A DNA stretch of 64,000 bases from Bathynomus jamesi (lineage: Eukaryota; Arthropoda; Malacostraca; Isopoda; Cirolanidae), in the NCBI GenBank assembly GCA_023014485.1, contig JAJOZX010002715.1, forward strand, positions 190,001-254,000, read 5' to 3'. The notes under the pieces were generated by a model, which did not search any database, was not told where the DNA came from, and was given only the letters and a program-made list of their open reading frames with translations. The translations under genes and the position numbers were made by a program. Below, in pieces: positions 31,051 to 42,637 of the stretch (position 1 is its first letter; the number at the start of each line of letters is the position of its first letter).

Positions 31051-32567
31051 AGTGGCGTAGCCAATGTGCATCATCTTGCATTTGCCCAAGTTAAACGGCA
31101 TTTGCCATTTTTCGGACCACTCTCCTATCCTACGTAGGTCCGCATGCAGCTGTTCAATCGCTTCGGGCGTCCCAACATTGGCCCCAAGCTTGGTGTCATT
31201 AGCGAATTTGGCGATCCTACTGACGATGCCAGCGTCGATATCATTTATGTAAATGATAAACAACAGCGGCCCCAAAACGGAACCCTGAGGAACCCCGCTA
31301 GTGACCGAGGCCCAACCTGAACTAGCCCCTTTAATTACAACACACTGCCGCCTATTCTTCAGCCAGTTTTCAATCCAGCTACCTACTTCCCCACCAATAC
31401 CCAGCGCGCGGAGTTTGGCCATTAGCCGGCGGTAAGGCACCTTATCAAAGGCTTTCTCAAAGTCGAGATAAAATATATCAATCGCCTTACTCTTATCGTA
31501 CTCACTCCACATGACGTGGAAGAACTCGAGCAAGTTGGTGAGACACGACCTATGCCATCTAAACCCATGTTGGGAGTCCCCAAGCAGCTTGTAGGATTCC
31601 AAATGGTCAACGATCCTATTCGCTATTATCCCCTCAATAATTAATTTACCTACAACCGAAGTGAGACTAATGGGACGATAGTTCCCTGGACTTTCGTGAT
31701 CCCCTTTCTTAAAGATAGGGGTCACGTTGGCTTCCCTCCAGTCACCATGCACCTGGCCCATCTCCAACAATTTGTTGAAGACTGTAGCCAACTTGCTAAG
31801 TGGGGAGCCACCTGGTCGCGCACTTCCCGCAACACTCTCGGGAGGAACTGGTCTGGCCCAGGAACCTTAAACGCGCTCAATTTGTCTATTCTATCGGCAA
31901 CGACTGTCGCGGTACACCGAACACTATCCAGGCCAGCACCGTCGTGCCTGATGCCTGGCTCGGGGATGACGCGGGTGTCTTCCCTGGTGAACATTCCCGC
32001 AAAGTACTCATTCAGCACATTAGTGATGTCCGCGTCGGAGGTCCGCAGTGCGCCGCTGGGGTCCTTTTACGGGCCTATCATGCTTCTAATGGGTTTTCTA
32101 CTATTAACATAACTGAAGAACTCCTTAGGGTTCCCCTTGCAGAGGCTTGCCACCCGGAGTTCTTCGTTACGTTTAGCTAGCCTAACCTTCGCCTTCACTT
32201 CCCTGCACAGGTGGACATACGCCTCAGTGTTCTCATGGGAATGATTGACCTCTGCCCTCCTATACGCAGCTTTCCTATTTCGGATAGCCGAAGCGATGTC
32301 ACGACTGAACCACTTAGGCTGCGTTGAAGCAGGCGTGACTGGTTTTGAGGGTATGGCAGCAGACTGTAGCACCATAAACTCGTCCCGGAATGCACTCCAC
32401 ACTCCCTCAACATCGCCGCCCAATTCTAACCCCATCTCACCTACACTATCCCGGAGGCCAACAAAGTCCGCCCGCCGTAGATCGAACTTACTGCCTCTCG
32501 AGTTACTACGCTTCACCCGAGGGACGCACACACAGAACCTAATGAGACCGCGATCACTCCCGCTCAA
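31051..32567 (-). pseudogene. LINE B linker and reverse transcriptase, broken, 3'-truncated
   Basis: Open pieces are 32067-32567 (linker, HENTEAYVHLCREVKAKVRL, then GNPKEFFSYVNSRKPIRSM), 31722-32018 (VLNEYFAGMFTREDTRV-type text) and 30994-31791. The last contains FKKGDHESPGNYRPISLTS, YLDFEKAFDKVPYRRL and SGVPQGSVLGPLLFIIYIN. The catalytic block reads FANDTKLGANVG, so the second residue of the FADD pair is replaced by Asn (Asp to Asn). Joined pieces are in different frames. The thumb and C-terminus are absent. Confidence 0.85.
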
Positions 32568-32940
32568 CGATTCGTCAACGGTGAGGCCAGTGACGAGGTT
32601 GTCTTCGATCGTGAATACTAAGTCTAGAATGCTTTCGCCTCACGTAGGCCCATTGACCCACTGAGTCAGGAAATTCTCATCAGCAAAGTCAACTAGCCTT
32701 CTCTCTTTGGCATCAGCAGTCCTGTCTTCCCAGTATATGCCCCGACAGTTGAAGTCTCCTAAAACTATACACACCCTGTCCCCTAGCAGGCTACGGAGTT
32801 CGGTGTACAGGGCTGTATCCTCCTCAAGGAGATGCCGAGGTCTGTACACCAAGATTAACCTATAGTTCGTTCCTCCCAGGTTCAGATCGACGCCAAGCAG
32901 CTCCCGTTCCGATCGGAACTGGCAGTCAACGGACTCGTGT
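32568..32940 (-). pseudogene. LINE B endonuclease fragment
   Basis: Open piece 32640-32852 reads MVYRPRHLLEEDTALYTEL, then VCIVLGDFNCRGIYWED and WVNGPT. The N-terminal part of the domain is readable up to 32940 in the same sense. GDFN block present. Near-identical to the endonuclease piece at 17946, which fixes family membership. Confidence 0.8.
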
Positions 32941-33385
32941 CCCTCACGTATATTAGTATCCCTCCCCCCTCCCTACGCGTGCGGTCCTTGTGAAACATTC
33001 TATACCCGGGAATCTCGACCTCCCCAACCTAGTCCCTACGATTAGTATGAATCCAGGACCCGGTGATAGCAACGATATCCTGGTATTCTGATGTTAAGAG
33101 CTCCCGTAGCTCGCAAACCTTATTCCTTATCGACCTAGTATCAAAAAGCACTGCACGAAGGGAGCCTTCCCTATTCTGACCGCCCCCTAGCACGACCCGT
33201 TTCCAGAACAGCCAGGGCTGTCGGGAGTTGAAAAGCCCCTCACCAACGAGGGGGCAACTTCTGCAGGAGCCTGAGCCCCCTCCAACGAGGAAGGAGGGTC
33301 ACCCACCTGTACATGGATGCACCCTTCCGTTGAAGGTATGTCTGCCACCGGCTCATCATCATCTCTTCCCGGTTGGGGTCCATCA

Positions 33386-34150
33386 TCAATCCCCGGGCTT
33401 GACCACCATACGGTATAGGCGCCGGTCAAGCAGCGTGCCTAGCACACCTTTACCCTTGACATTGAGGTGGACACCATCCCTCTGATAAAGGTCCCACCGA
33501 CCCGAAAACGTGTCGAACGGGTTAACAAACCTCACGCTCAGTGGGACGCACAAGTCTGGCACCCTCTCGTTGATGCCAATGACCTTACTGAGCGCGCGGT
33601 CACTGCCATTCATCCGCGGTAAAATACCCATCAACATTTCCCTGTCTGCTTTAAGTTTTAGATCATCCGCAAGAGACATGATCTCGGTGATGATCCCTTC
33701 CGTCGAACCTACCCTACCGCCTTTGAAGAACAAATCGTTGTCACCAGCGTAGACAACGATCGCAGTCCTCCGACTAGCCACGCGCAGCTTCTCTAACTCC
33801 TTCCTTAAGTGCGCCGTTCCCCGCCCGGGTAAGCACCTTACCTCTCTCCTGTCCCGGTTTGCAGAAGCAAAGTACTGTACTTCTCCTGGCCGCCCCTGAT
33901 CTGTGAGTCCCCAGTCATAACGGTGTCTTCCTCCTTCGCGCACAGGAGACTAAAGCGGTTGGAGATCCTGACAGCAGCAACCGGGGTCTCAGGCTTCGCA
34001 GCCTTCTTGCCCGAAACCTTTCGATACCCGTCGACCCAGCCGCACTTACAGCACCCGACCCATCCCGACCGACAGCTATATCCTTAGGCTTCTTTGGCCC
34101 ATCAGTAGGCCCCTTCCCACCCTTTTTCTTTATCGGCCGCTTCCCACCCT
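33386..34150 (-). pseudogene. LINE B ORF1 with SGNH domain
   Basis: Open piece 33386-33943 starts MREGGRHRYDWGLTDQG and includes RTAIVVYAGDNDLFFKGG (the G-x-N-D block), then REMLMGILPRMNGSDR and finally RDGVHLNVKGKG (Asp/His block). The GDS serine block would lie upstream, where the frame is lost. The basic linker (KKKGGKGP-like) is at 34080-34150. It retains the central block that is deleted in copy 1. Confidence 0.75.
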
Positions 34151-34204
34151 TCTCTATCGAGAAGAGAGAGAAATCTTTTGTTTTCCAAAGTTTTTTAATT
34201 TGAT

Positions 34205-34905
34205 AATAAAAGTCAAGTTACGTAAAGCTAATACGATCTGACATTCCGTTGATGAGCTTCGCTATTTGTTCTTCAAAAATTGCAATTCATTCTTCTTTTA
34301 TGGCTTTGATGAGGCTTTCCTTGGATGTAGGCTTTGGTTGCCGCTTCCTTAATGACCTATCTAGCACGTACCATACATTTTAATGGATTCATGTCCGGGG
34401 ACTAACTCCGACATGGAAGACGTTCAATTGCATGTCTGTCATGTCACCTCTGCGTATCACGAGCGGTATGAGCTGGGGCACCATCCTCCATAAATACACT
34501 TTGGTGTGGCGATACAATTTCATTGGAATAAATGGGTAGCAGCCCTTCTTCCAGGATCTTCACATACAGTATCTGTCTGAATTAATAATTCCTGTGCAGA
34601 CCACCAATTCTGTTCATCCATTGTCCTGGACGGCCAAGACGATCAGCGACTGTTGTTTCCTGATAATCTTGAACTGCACAATGGCTCTGTTCGTTTTTGA
34701 TAATGGAATGCAAAACCTTCGTAAAATTCTCCTTTGACTTTTTCCTCTGTTTCCTTCCAAAAGCCCAATGATTAGACCTCTTGTGAAATTTGTCACTTCC
34801 CGGGAATCTCTGCTTAAATACTAATTTACTTTTCAGCGTTAATTTATTTACCCTGACAACTTGGTTTCAGTAGATTATGCTCTTTTTCTAACAAGTTTAA
34901 AAACC
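34205..34905 (-). pseudogene. Tc1-like transposase remnant
   Basis: Minus-strand pieces read FTRGLIIGLLEGNRGKSQ, then NRAIVQFKIIRKQQSLIV (first HTH region), later WRMVPQLIPLVIRRGDM-type text in a shifted frame, and at the 3' end LRKRQPKPTSKESLIKAI, the usual Tc1 C-terminus. Several frameshifts and stops. The same family occurs at 52978-53835 on the plus strand. Confidence 0.7.
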
Positions 34906-34920
34906 AAACAAAAAGAGCTG

Positions 34921-35110
34921 TTTAAATTCCTTCGCAACATCTAAGGTCATACGATGGAAGGACCTACATTTTTACATGGGATCCGAACCGCGGGTCGCTA
35001 CATAGCCTGGACACAGAGGATGTTCCCCATCCAACTACTACCCAGACCCAACGTTGCTTAAATTCGCTGATCGAGAGAAGCGATGTTATGACATTGGCCA
35101 CGACATAACT
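34921..35110 (-). mobile_element. 5S rRNA-derived SINE, copy 1
   Basis: Minus strand: GTGGCCAATGTCATAACATC, then CTCTCGATCAGCGAATTTAAGC (5S box A region), then GGTAGTAGTTGGATGGGGA (box C region), then the tail CGGTTCGGATCCCATG. The order and spacing match 5S rRNA, so its internal polymerase III promoter heads the SINE. Confidence 0.8.
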
Positions 35111-35127
35111 CAAGTTTAAGAGCACTC

Positions 35128-35731
35128 TGTTATTTTATTTATTTGTCGGGTTCAAAATCCCAGCTGAGCCGTGAACGGCCAAATTCTAAAGGGTCAGTTC
35201 TATCTGAAGCCCAAGTTAAGCTAAATTAAAACTTACGGATTTGAGATCCTATTAGGTCCTACCTCAGGGTAACCTCAGGGTTGCTGACTCGATGCGGGCC
35301 TACTTTAGACCTTTGTTACATGAATTTTAATGTAAACAAAAAGGGTACTATTTATGGTCTTCTTTCTCAACCTTGCAACAACAACGCAACCGGGACTATT
35401 GCACGGTGCAACAATCTTGTATCTAAACAACCAAACTGAATTGCAAGAGAGCTCTCCACAAGACCACACCCTGTACGTACGACATCCCACAAACGAGTAG
35501 AAAGAACGCGCAGCGCCCCAAAATGATGCCAATAGTGTGACCAAACAATGATGCCACAAAAGCTCAAAAATGCTAGCTCTAAATTAAGTTAATTTTTCAC
35601 TAACCTTACAATTATGAGATGGATATATATACACCTTAACTTAATATATACAAGCAATGCTGCATCAATCAGCTTAGTCATCATATCGCCTTGGGACAAC
35701 AATGGTTCTTCCCCTTCTAGATTTTCTAACA
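35128..35731 (-). repeat. BEL 3' LTR
   Basis: 604 bases, TG...CA ends, followed internally by a purine-rich GGTGGGGAG (polypurine tract) at 35732-35740 on the minus strand. Confidence 0.95.
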
Positions 35732-36078
35732 CTCCCCACCGAAGAGGCATTGTTGTCATTACCTTCTGCAAGGTTAGCCAAGCCTTCTCCATGAGGCTCT
35801 AACTCAAATGTTTCATCTTGACTATCTGTGTTTTTGCTGATTTCTAAAGCATAGAGTTTTTGTATAGGTCTCTTTAACTTTCCTCCTGAAGTCTTTACCA
35901 GTGCAGACCTAACTAAATTGTCTTTGCCAACAAACAACTCTTCAATTATGCCAAGCTTCCAGCATTGCCTTGGTCTTTCATCCCCAATCATTACCACTTC
36001 TCCCACCTTGATACAATTTGCATTGGAGCCCTTTACCTTGCCTGATGGGTAATAATTGAGTTCTGGCAAGTATTCCAT
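35674..36078 (-). pseudogene. BEL C-terminal DUF5641 domain
   Basis: YPSGKVKGSNANCIKVGEVV and MIGDERPRQCWKLGIIEELF match the DUF5641 end of BEL polyproteins. The stop lies inside the 3' LTR. A related domain occurs at 63520-64000. Confidence 0.85.
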
Positions 36079-36134
36079 CTGCCACCTCTTCCATAACTGA
36101 TCTTGTAGCTCTTCAAGGTACCTGAACCGTCTGG

Positions 36135-36983
36135 TTAACTCTCCTTGAGTGCTCTGGATGGCTGCAAGTCTTCTGGCACACTGGGGTTTGATGTTAATCG
36201 TTTACCACAAAGAAAATGATTTGGTGTCAATGGCTCTGCATCCTGCCTACTGTTGTAAACAAAGGTGATAGGCCTACTGTTCACCATTGCTTCTACTTCA
36301 CATAAAACAGTAGAGAATTCTTCTTTGCTCAAATGAGCATTAGCTAAAAGTTTCTTTAATGGACACTTTACACTTCTCACTAGCCTTTCCCAAAATCCTC
36401 CCCACCATGGTGCTCTCTCAACAATAAACTCCCACTGTACCCCTTGGTGTGAAAAGTAGGATTGGAATCCTTCCTCTTTTAGCAAGGACCAAATTTCTTG
36501 GAGTTCCTTTGCAGCCTTTTTGAAGGTTTTTGCATTATCCGATATGATTTTATTTGGGAAACCCCTTCTGTTCGCAAACCTTTTAAAGGCCAAAAGAAAT
36601 ACATCACTACTTAAGTTGCTTACCAACTCCAAATGGATTGCTCTGGTGGTAGCACAGGTGAAAAGGCATATATAACCTTTGTTAGACTCCCCTCGCTCAT
36701 ACACATAGACTGGCCCTGCAAAGTCTACTCCCACTACATCAAATGGGGCAGTATAGACACACCGTTCTCTTGGAAGTGGAGCCACCTTTTCATAATAAGG
36801 CTTTGCACTCCAACGCTTGCAAACCACACATTTAGGCACGACCTTTTTCACTACTTGTCTAATTTTGGGAATCCAAAACTGTTGTCTGATTTCTATTATC
36901 ACTTCTCTAACTCCAGCATGTAACAGCTTATGATGAGTATCCAGGATCAAAAGGTCCACAAAGTGCCCCCCAGAAGGTAGCAA
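36135..36983 (-). pseudogene. BEL integrase
   Basis: The zinc-binding H-H-C-C set is in DTHHKLLHAGVREV and CVVCKRWSAKPY. The DDE core shows VVGVDFAGPVYVYERGE, ISDNAKTFKKAAKELQEIW and a Glu in WERLVRSVK. It stops after LQPSRALKES because of a frameshift near 36150. Joins cDNA to target DNA in active relatives. Confidence 0.85.
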
Positions 36984-37996
36984 AATTGGATATGTCTTTT
37001 CTCCTCTGGAAGCCCAGAAAACTGTAGTCTACCTCCTACTCTCAATAAATCCTGATCCAAAAACACATCCAAACCCTTGAGCGCAGAATGTGTTGGTAGA
37101 ACCTGTAATGGATGGCTGGTGAGCAATTCCCGCTCTTCACCAAATTTTTCCTTCTGCGCATATACCACCCAGTATTTCCTGGCTTGCTGAATCTCATTAC
37201 TGTTCAGAATTCCTTCCCTTCTTGTTTCTCCTTTAATGTTGTTGGTAAATCTATATACCCATGCTGTCACTCTTAACAATCTTTTCAGACTGCTAATGTC
37301 CTCAAGCCTCAATATGGGGTCCTGCTGCATAACTTGACAACTGTTCACAGCGCATTTTCTCACCTCACTCACCCATGCTTCTTCAGCCTGGCATTCTCCT
37401 ACAATAGGCTGATTAGAAGGCCAGTTTTCACTTCCAAGTTTTAGCCACTCTGGCCCATTCCACCACAAACTTGACTGTGAAAGATCTTTCACTGAAATTC
37501 CTCGTGTTGGTAAATCAGCGGGGTTTTGGATGCCTGGACAATGCTTCCATTGCTTGGGATCTGTGTGCGCTTGAATTTCCTCCACCCTATTGGCAACAAA
37601 TGGTTTCCATTTCCTTGCCTGACTTCTTAACCAGTGCCAAACTATAGTGGAGTCTGTCCAATAATAGCTTGGAATTTCATAGAGGGCCAAAGACTTTCGC
37701 ACTGTAATTGCAAGCCGACTAGCAATAACGGCACCCATCAATTCCAACCTTGGAACAGAAAGCCTTTTCAAAGGTGCTACTCTACTCTTTGCAGCAACCA
37801 ACCTGCAACTTACTTCCTCTTGCAATGCGCCTCTTATATAAATACAAGTTGCATAGGCTTCCTCACTTGCATCACAAAAGATGTGCAGCTCCAAATTGTC
37901 TGGACTATTGTTCAACTCTCCAAAGTACCATCTTGGGATTTCAATGTCTCCAAGATGTGCCAATTCTTTGAACCAATATTTCCACTTTACCACCAT
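36947..37996 (-). pseudogene. BEL connection and RNase H-like region
   Basis: Starts MVVKWKYWFKELAHLGDIE. IFCDASEEAYATCIYIRG and WTDSTIVWHWLRSQARKW are the RNase H-like acidic blocks. PTRGISVKDLSQSSLWWNGP precedes the integrase. It ends out of frame with the integrase near 36990. Confidence 0.85.
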
Positions 37997-38000
37997 ATGA

Positions 38001-38552
38001 TCAGGTAACTCTTGGTCCTAACCAAGTCCAATTTCCCAGAGGCTCTGAAACCAAATTTTTGACTATCACAAATGGAGCCAGGAATCCAAGAGGATCAAAG
38101 ACCTTTGAAGCCAAACTAAGAGCTGTACGTTTTGTCCACCTTGTCTCATTCTCAGCCAGCTCTACTAAAGATTTCCCATTGAAGGTAAACAAATCATCAT
38201 CTTGCTGCCAAACAATGCCTAGCACCTTTGCGTCTATTGCCCACAACTCCTTAATACCAGAATCCTCAATACTTTCTGCTGCATCAGGTACTACAGAGGA
38301 ATGACTCATAAACTCTTGTAATTGCGAATGATTGGTCTGCCATTTTCTGAGCTCCATGCCAGCCTCCCTCATTATAGCTCTAGCCTCCATGAATATCTGT
38401 TTAGCCATTTCTGTATTATCCACGGAACATAGCAAATCATCAACATAAATTTTTTTTCTTATGTGTTCAATAGTGTTAGGATAGACCAGAATATTTCTTA
38501 AAATGGTACTGCATAGTAGCTGCCAACAGAAATGGACTAGAGCTGAGGCCAA
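38001..38552 (-). pseudogene. BEL reverse transcriptase, YVDD part
   Basis: IRKKIYVDDLLCSVDNTE carries the catalytic YVDD (about 38447-38436). It continues to FDPLGFLAPFVIVKNLVSE and stops after a frame break near 38010-38030. It overlaps the preceding frame by about 75 bases, which marks the frameshift. Confidence 0.85.
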
Positions 38553-40374
38553 ACAACACTGACTTCATTCTATATGCTTGAACCTTAGGTTCATTTTCCA
38601 ACAAGTCTTTCGTATCCACCCACAGATACCTTACTGCATCTCTGTCCTCTGGTTTTAACTTTATCCGCAAAAAAGCTTGCTTCACATCTGCAGTCAATGC
38701 TACTCTACCAAACCTGAATCTCAGTAACAAGGAAAATAAATCTGCATTTAAATTTGGCCCAGCATCCAAACAGTCATTCAAGGACACACCACCTTTGTCC
38801 TTGGCTGAGCCATCAAAAACTACCCTCAGTTTGGTGGTAGTTTTGTCTCGCCGTACCACTGCATGGTGTGGCAGATAATGTGCCTCCTGGCTCACCAGCT
38901 CACCTTGCACCCTTTCAGCATAGCCCTCCCTTACATAACTTAGGATGGCCTCATCGTATTCAATTAACAACTCCTCATTTTTTCTTAGCCTGTACAATGA
39001 AGTCTCCAACCTCCGATTAGCTAGCTGAAGGTTTGAACCGGGTTTGCAAGAATCCTTCCATGGTAGGCCAACTTCATAGCAACCATCTCTAAACCCAATC
39101 CCTTTTTCAAATTGCTCTAAAACATCATTGTTCACTGTACTTGCCTGGTTGTCCTTTATGCCAATAGATTCAAGTTCCCAAAACGCTTTCAAATGCCTTT
39201 CCAGACCATGGCTGTTCTCCTCAATCTTAACAAAAAGAGCCTTAACTTCCATTTCATTGCAATAACTACCATGTAGCATCCAGCCTAGCTTACTTTCAAT
39301 AGCTACCAGGCCTTGAGATGTACGGACAATATTACCAGTGATGAAGTCCCAATAATAGTCAGCTCCAATCAAAAGACTAATATCTTCTGTTCCCTCAAAC
39401 TTATTATTGCCCAAATTAATTCCTTTAACTTGCAATTCTTGGACACATGCCATATCTAAACAAGTAGTGACTGGAGCACAAAGTTCCTCAATCTCTACAG
39501 CTTGGACCTTGATAGTGGGACTTTGCGGTAACAACCCTTTAACCAGAACTTCTACCTTCTTAAATTTGGTTCGGTTTTGAACGGAACCCCCAAACCCAGA
39601 AATTCTTAAATTTTCCCTCTTAAGTTCTTTAAACTTCAATTTTCTGGAAATTCTGGTCTTAATAAAACTACACTGGCTACCACTCTCAAACAACACTCTT
39701 ACAGTAGCTTCTCCCTCATTCCCAATTAATAAGGCTGCAGTTGTTTGCAATAATCCCCCTTTACTTTTACTCCCTTGCCTAGCAGTGGTATGTACCACTG
39801 ATGTCTCTACTTCTGGGGTAAACCTACTAAGAGTGTTTTCACACAATAATGGTTGATGCCTACCATGACATTTTTTGCACAAAATTTTAAACTTACAAAA
39901 CCTTGCTCTATGGCCTTTCAAAAAACATTTAAAACATGCTGTGGACTTAGTTACCCTGTCCTTTCTCTCCTCAAAGGGTAAGGCCTCAGCCACCTCACAT
40001 TTATATGACTTGTGGTTGCCTTCGCAAAATATGCATTCCTTGATTCCCTTTAATTTATTCTCAGAGGAGGCATGTAGAGCTGACACTGTACCTGGGCTAT
40101 TCCTTTTTGTGGAAACTTTGGTGCTGTGCCTGCCTTTGTCCCCTTGTTTACCATCCCACTGTGCAAACTCAACTCCCTCTCGTCTTGCTAATTCTGTGCC
40201 TAAAAGATTTAACATCTGCTGAAGGGGGATGTACACATGTTCTGCAGTGTATCCCCTACTTAATTCAAGCAAAATTGAGCTAGGCAATTTAGACTCCAGT
40301 GTAGGAACCAACATTATACCATACTTTTCCATTCCTACACCCAAGTTGTCCAGGGACCTAGTTCTAATTTCAAA
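38476..40374 (-). pseudogene. BEL gag C-terminus, protease and RT fingers
   Basis: Opens in frame with gag after the stop codon. Zinc-knuckle cysteines occur in CIFCEGNHKSYKC and CFKCFLKGHRARFC. The protease site reads FESGSQCSF, where the family normally has D-S-G. The catalytic Asp appears as Glu, which would probably inactivate it. RT begins at HHAVVRRDKTTTKLRVVFDG, with ALTADVKQAFLRI holding the first catalytic Asp. The frame ends at QYHFKKYSGLS, where a frameshift (near 38480-38500) precedes the YVDD block. Confidence 0.85.
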
Positions 40375-41097
40375 TTAATCATATAACTGCCGTAACTCCT
40401 TGCCACTATTAGGATTATTAACAGGAGGTATAGCTAAAAGTGCACGGAGGTGGCTTTTAATTAAGATCTCTGGCTTACCAAACCGTTTCTTTAATATATC
40501 CCAAGCCACATTATAATTAGCCTCTGTTAATGCTAATCCTGCTATAGTCTTTGCTGCCTCCCCTTCCAAGAGGGACCGCAAATAATTAAACTTCTCCACG
40601 GCACTTAACACTTGACTAGAATGAACTGCTGATTGAAAACTGTCTGCCCATCCTTGCCATTCCTGAATACTCCCAGAGAATGTTTTGAGTACAAGCCTCG
40701 GTAATTGAACTACAGATCTGTTAACCTTAACTTCACAAGCATCATTTGTTGAGTGTTGTGTTTCATTATTAGACCTGGTCTCTAACTGTACTGAGCTGCT
40801 AAACTCTTTTGCTCGGAGGCCTACGTTAATCATATCATCAATAATCTCTTCAAAGTAAATGTTATTATTTTCTATTTCATCCTCTTCTATAAGAGCCTCA
40901 ATTTTAACATTTACCTCACTTAGAGCAACCTTTTTAGTTTCTAATATGGAAAGCTGCGCAGTCACTAAGCGTAAATCCTCTTGCTCTATGGCAGAATCTA
41001 TAGTGGCAATGACCTTTGTAATTAGACCTTTGTAGGCGCTTCTCCTTTTTATAAATTTGTTCAATTCAGATGCACTCATCTTCAATGCAAACAACAA
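40375..41097 (-). pseudogene. BEL gag, N-terminal part (DUF1759-like)
   Basis: An in-frame Met at 41079 gives MSASELNKFIKRRSAYKGL, followed by a helical region. The typical gag block VLKTFSGSIQEWQGWADSF and FNYLRSLLEGEAAKTIAGL follow. It stops at TAA 40377-40375 after LRQLYD, and the same frame reopens immediately, so this is a single nonsense codon inside gag. Gag would form the cytoplasmic particle. Confidence 0.85.
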
Positions 41098-41268
41098 TTG
41101 GGCTCAATGCCAAATAAGCTGAATTGGCAGAAATACTTAACCGAACTGATCAAACGTAAATTTTACTTTCAAATAAACTGAATTGCTAGGTGGGGTACTA
41201 ACCAACACCAGTATGGAATACCAATTTTTCCACCCAAGTAACTGGCGCACTGGTCTGCAACCTTCACC

Positions 41269-41500
41269 TACGAATAATAAACCAAATTAACCAAACTGGT
41301 AAATGTAGGCCAAAAACAACGACAGACAAGTGGCCAAGTTTCGCAATTGGGCAACCAAACTTTCTACCCTGGGACCTTAATTCAATAATAACCCAAAATT
41401 AACCAAACCGGTAAAATGTAGGCCAAAACAACGACAGACGACTGGCCAAGTTTCGCAATTGGGCGACCAAACTTTTTACCCTGGGACCTTAATTCAATAA
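41269..41500. repeat. Two-unit tandem repeat in the BEL leader
   Basis: AATTAACCAAACTGG to GACCTTAATTCAATAAT is repeated about 112 bases further on, with few changes (units starting 41285 and 41397). Lies between the PBS and gag. Confidence 0.8.
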
Positions 41501-41591
41501 TACTCTACCCGTCTAGGCCTAACTTGGGCTACAATTTGCACAATCAGAACTTTGCCGAAAAAATAGTCACTGACTCAGTCTTGGGGTAGAA

Positions 41592-41609
41592 TCCGGTTCT
41601 GAAGGACCA
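41592..41609 (-). other. BEL primer-binding site
   Basis: Directly inside the 5' LTR the minus strand reads TGGTCCTTCAGAACCGGA. Its complement TCCGGTTCTGAAGGACCA ends in CCA and resembles a tRNA-Tyr 3' end with small differences. tRNA identity is tentative. Confidence 0.6.
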
Positions 41610-42210
41610 TGTTATTTTATTTATTTGTCGGGTTCAAAATCCCAGCTGAGCCGTGAACGGCCAAATTCTAAAGGGCCAGTTCTATCTGAAGCCCAAGTTA
41701 AGCTAAATTAAAACTTACGGATTTGAGATCCTATTAGGTCCTACCTCAGGGTAACCTCAGGGTTGCTGACTCGATGCGGGCCTACTTTAGACCTTCGTTA
41801 CATGAATTTTAATGTAAACAAAAAGGGTACTATTTATGGTCTTCTTTCTCAACCTTGCAACAACGCAACCTGGACTATTGCACGGTGCAACAATCTTGTA
41901 TCTAAACAACCAAACTGAATTGCAAGAGAGCTCTCCACAAGACCACACCCTGTACGTACGACATCCCACAAACGAGTAGAAAGAACGCGCAGCGCCCCAA
42001 AATGATGCCAATAGTATGACCAAACAATGATGCCACAAGAGCTCAAAAATGCTAGCTCTAAATTAAGTTAATTTTTCACTAACCTTACAATTATGAGATG
42101 GATATATATACACCTTAACTTAATATATACAAGCAATGCTGCATCAATCAGCTTAGTCATCATATCGCCTTGGGACAACAATGGTTCTTCCTCTTCTAGA
42201 TTTTCTAACA
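41610..42210 (-). repeat. BEL 5' LTR
   Basis: 601 bases, same ends as the 3' LTR. Contains the start of the minus-strand transcript by position; no TATA assignment attempted. Confidence 0.95.
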
Positions 42211-42359
42211 CACTCATTGCGGTGTCTAAAATTATTTTTGTCAACCCTCTGCCCATATATATATATATATATACACACACACTTGAGAAGGTTTTGAACG
42301 ACGGTTCAGGATCAACCTGCGGTCAACCCCAGAAACGAGACTGCCCAAGATGATCCTTT

Positions 42360-42616
42360 TTAAAATCTTTTAGATTTACCCACGCTTGGCCGACTCCGTC
42401 ACAAAAATAACGGTTATGTTTGGTTCAATTTGTGATAGGCATGATCTACCTGATCGGAATCCGTGCTGATTTTCGTTGAATTTTTCCAGTGTCCCCAAGA
42501 AATCATAAATTTTCTCTAACTATTCTTTCAAATACTTTGGTGAGGTGGGACGTCAATGACACTGGTCTATAGTTCTTTGCTTGAGATCTGTCCCCTCCTT
42601 TATATATAGGGACAAT
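42360..42616 (-). pseudogene. LINE C fragment, minus strand
   Basis: Minus strand: CAAGCAAAGAACTATAGACC, then CACGGATTCCGATCAGGTAG, matching LINE C at 18855-19010. It ends in TA-rich sequence before a (CT)n run. Fragment of the RT fingers. Confidence 0.8.
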
Positions 42617-42637
42617 GTATTCTCTCTCTCTCTCTCG

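Larger units (their letters stand above)
31051..34150 (-). mobile_element. LINE B copy 2
   Basis: On the minus strand the order is ORF1 (basic linker, SGNH), endonuclease and RT, ending abruptly after the FADD region at 31051, where LINE B copy 3 continues. The 3' end is thus lost. The 5' limit near 34150 is at the basic linker. All ORFs are damaged. Confidence 0.85.
35128..42210 (-). mobile_element. BEL/Pao LTR retrotransposon, complete structure, broken ORFs
   Basis: Two LTRs flank gag, protease, RT, RNase H, integrase and a DUF5641 end in BEL/Pao order on the minus strand. CACTC lies outside both LTRs (35123-35127 and 42211-42215), a 5-bp target duplication. The LTRs differ by about six substitutions and a 3-bp indel in 600 bases, so insertion was recent. 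Even so, the coding region has one in-frame stop and at least four frameshifts. Confidence 0.95.

Noticed and set aside
30571..31063. hAT element with CAGGCGTACC and CAGTGGCGTAGCC ends
   Set aside because: Both words read in the same direction, so they are not inverted repeats. The second is LINE B coding text.
35305..35567. Reading frames inside the BEL LTRs
   Set aside because: Repeated at 41787-42046 as part of the LTR, with no coding motif.
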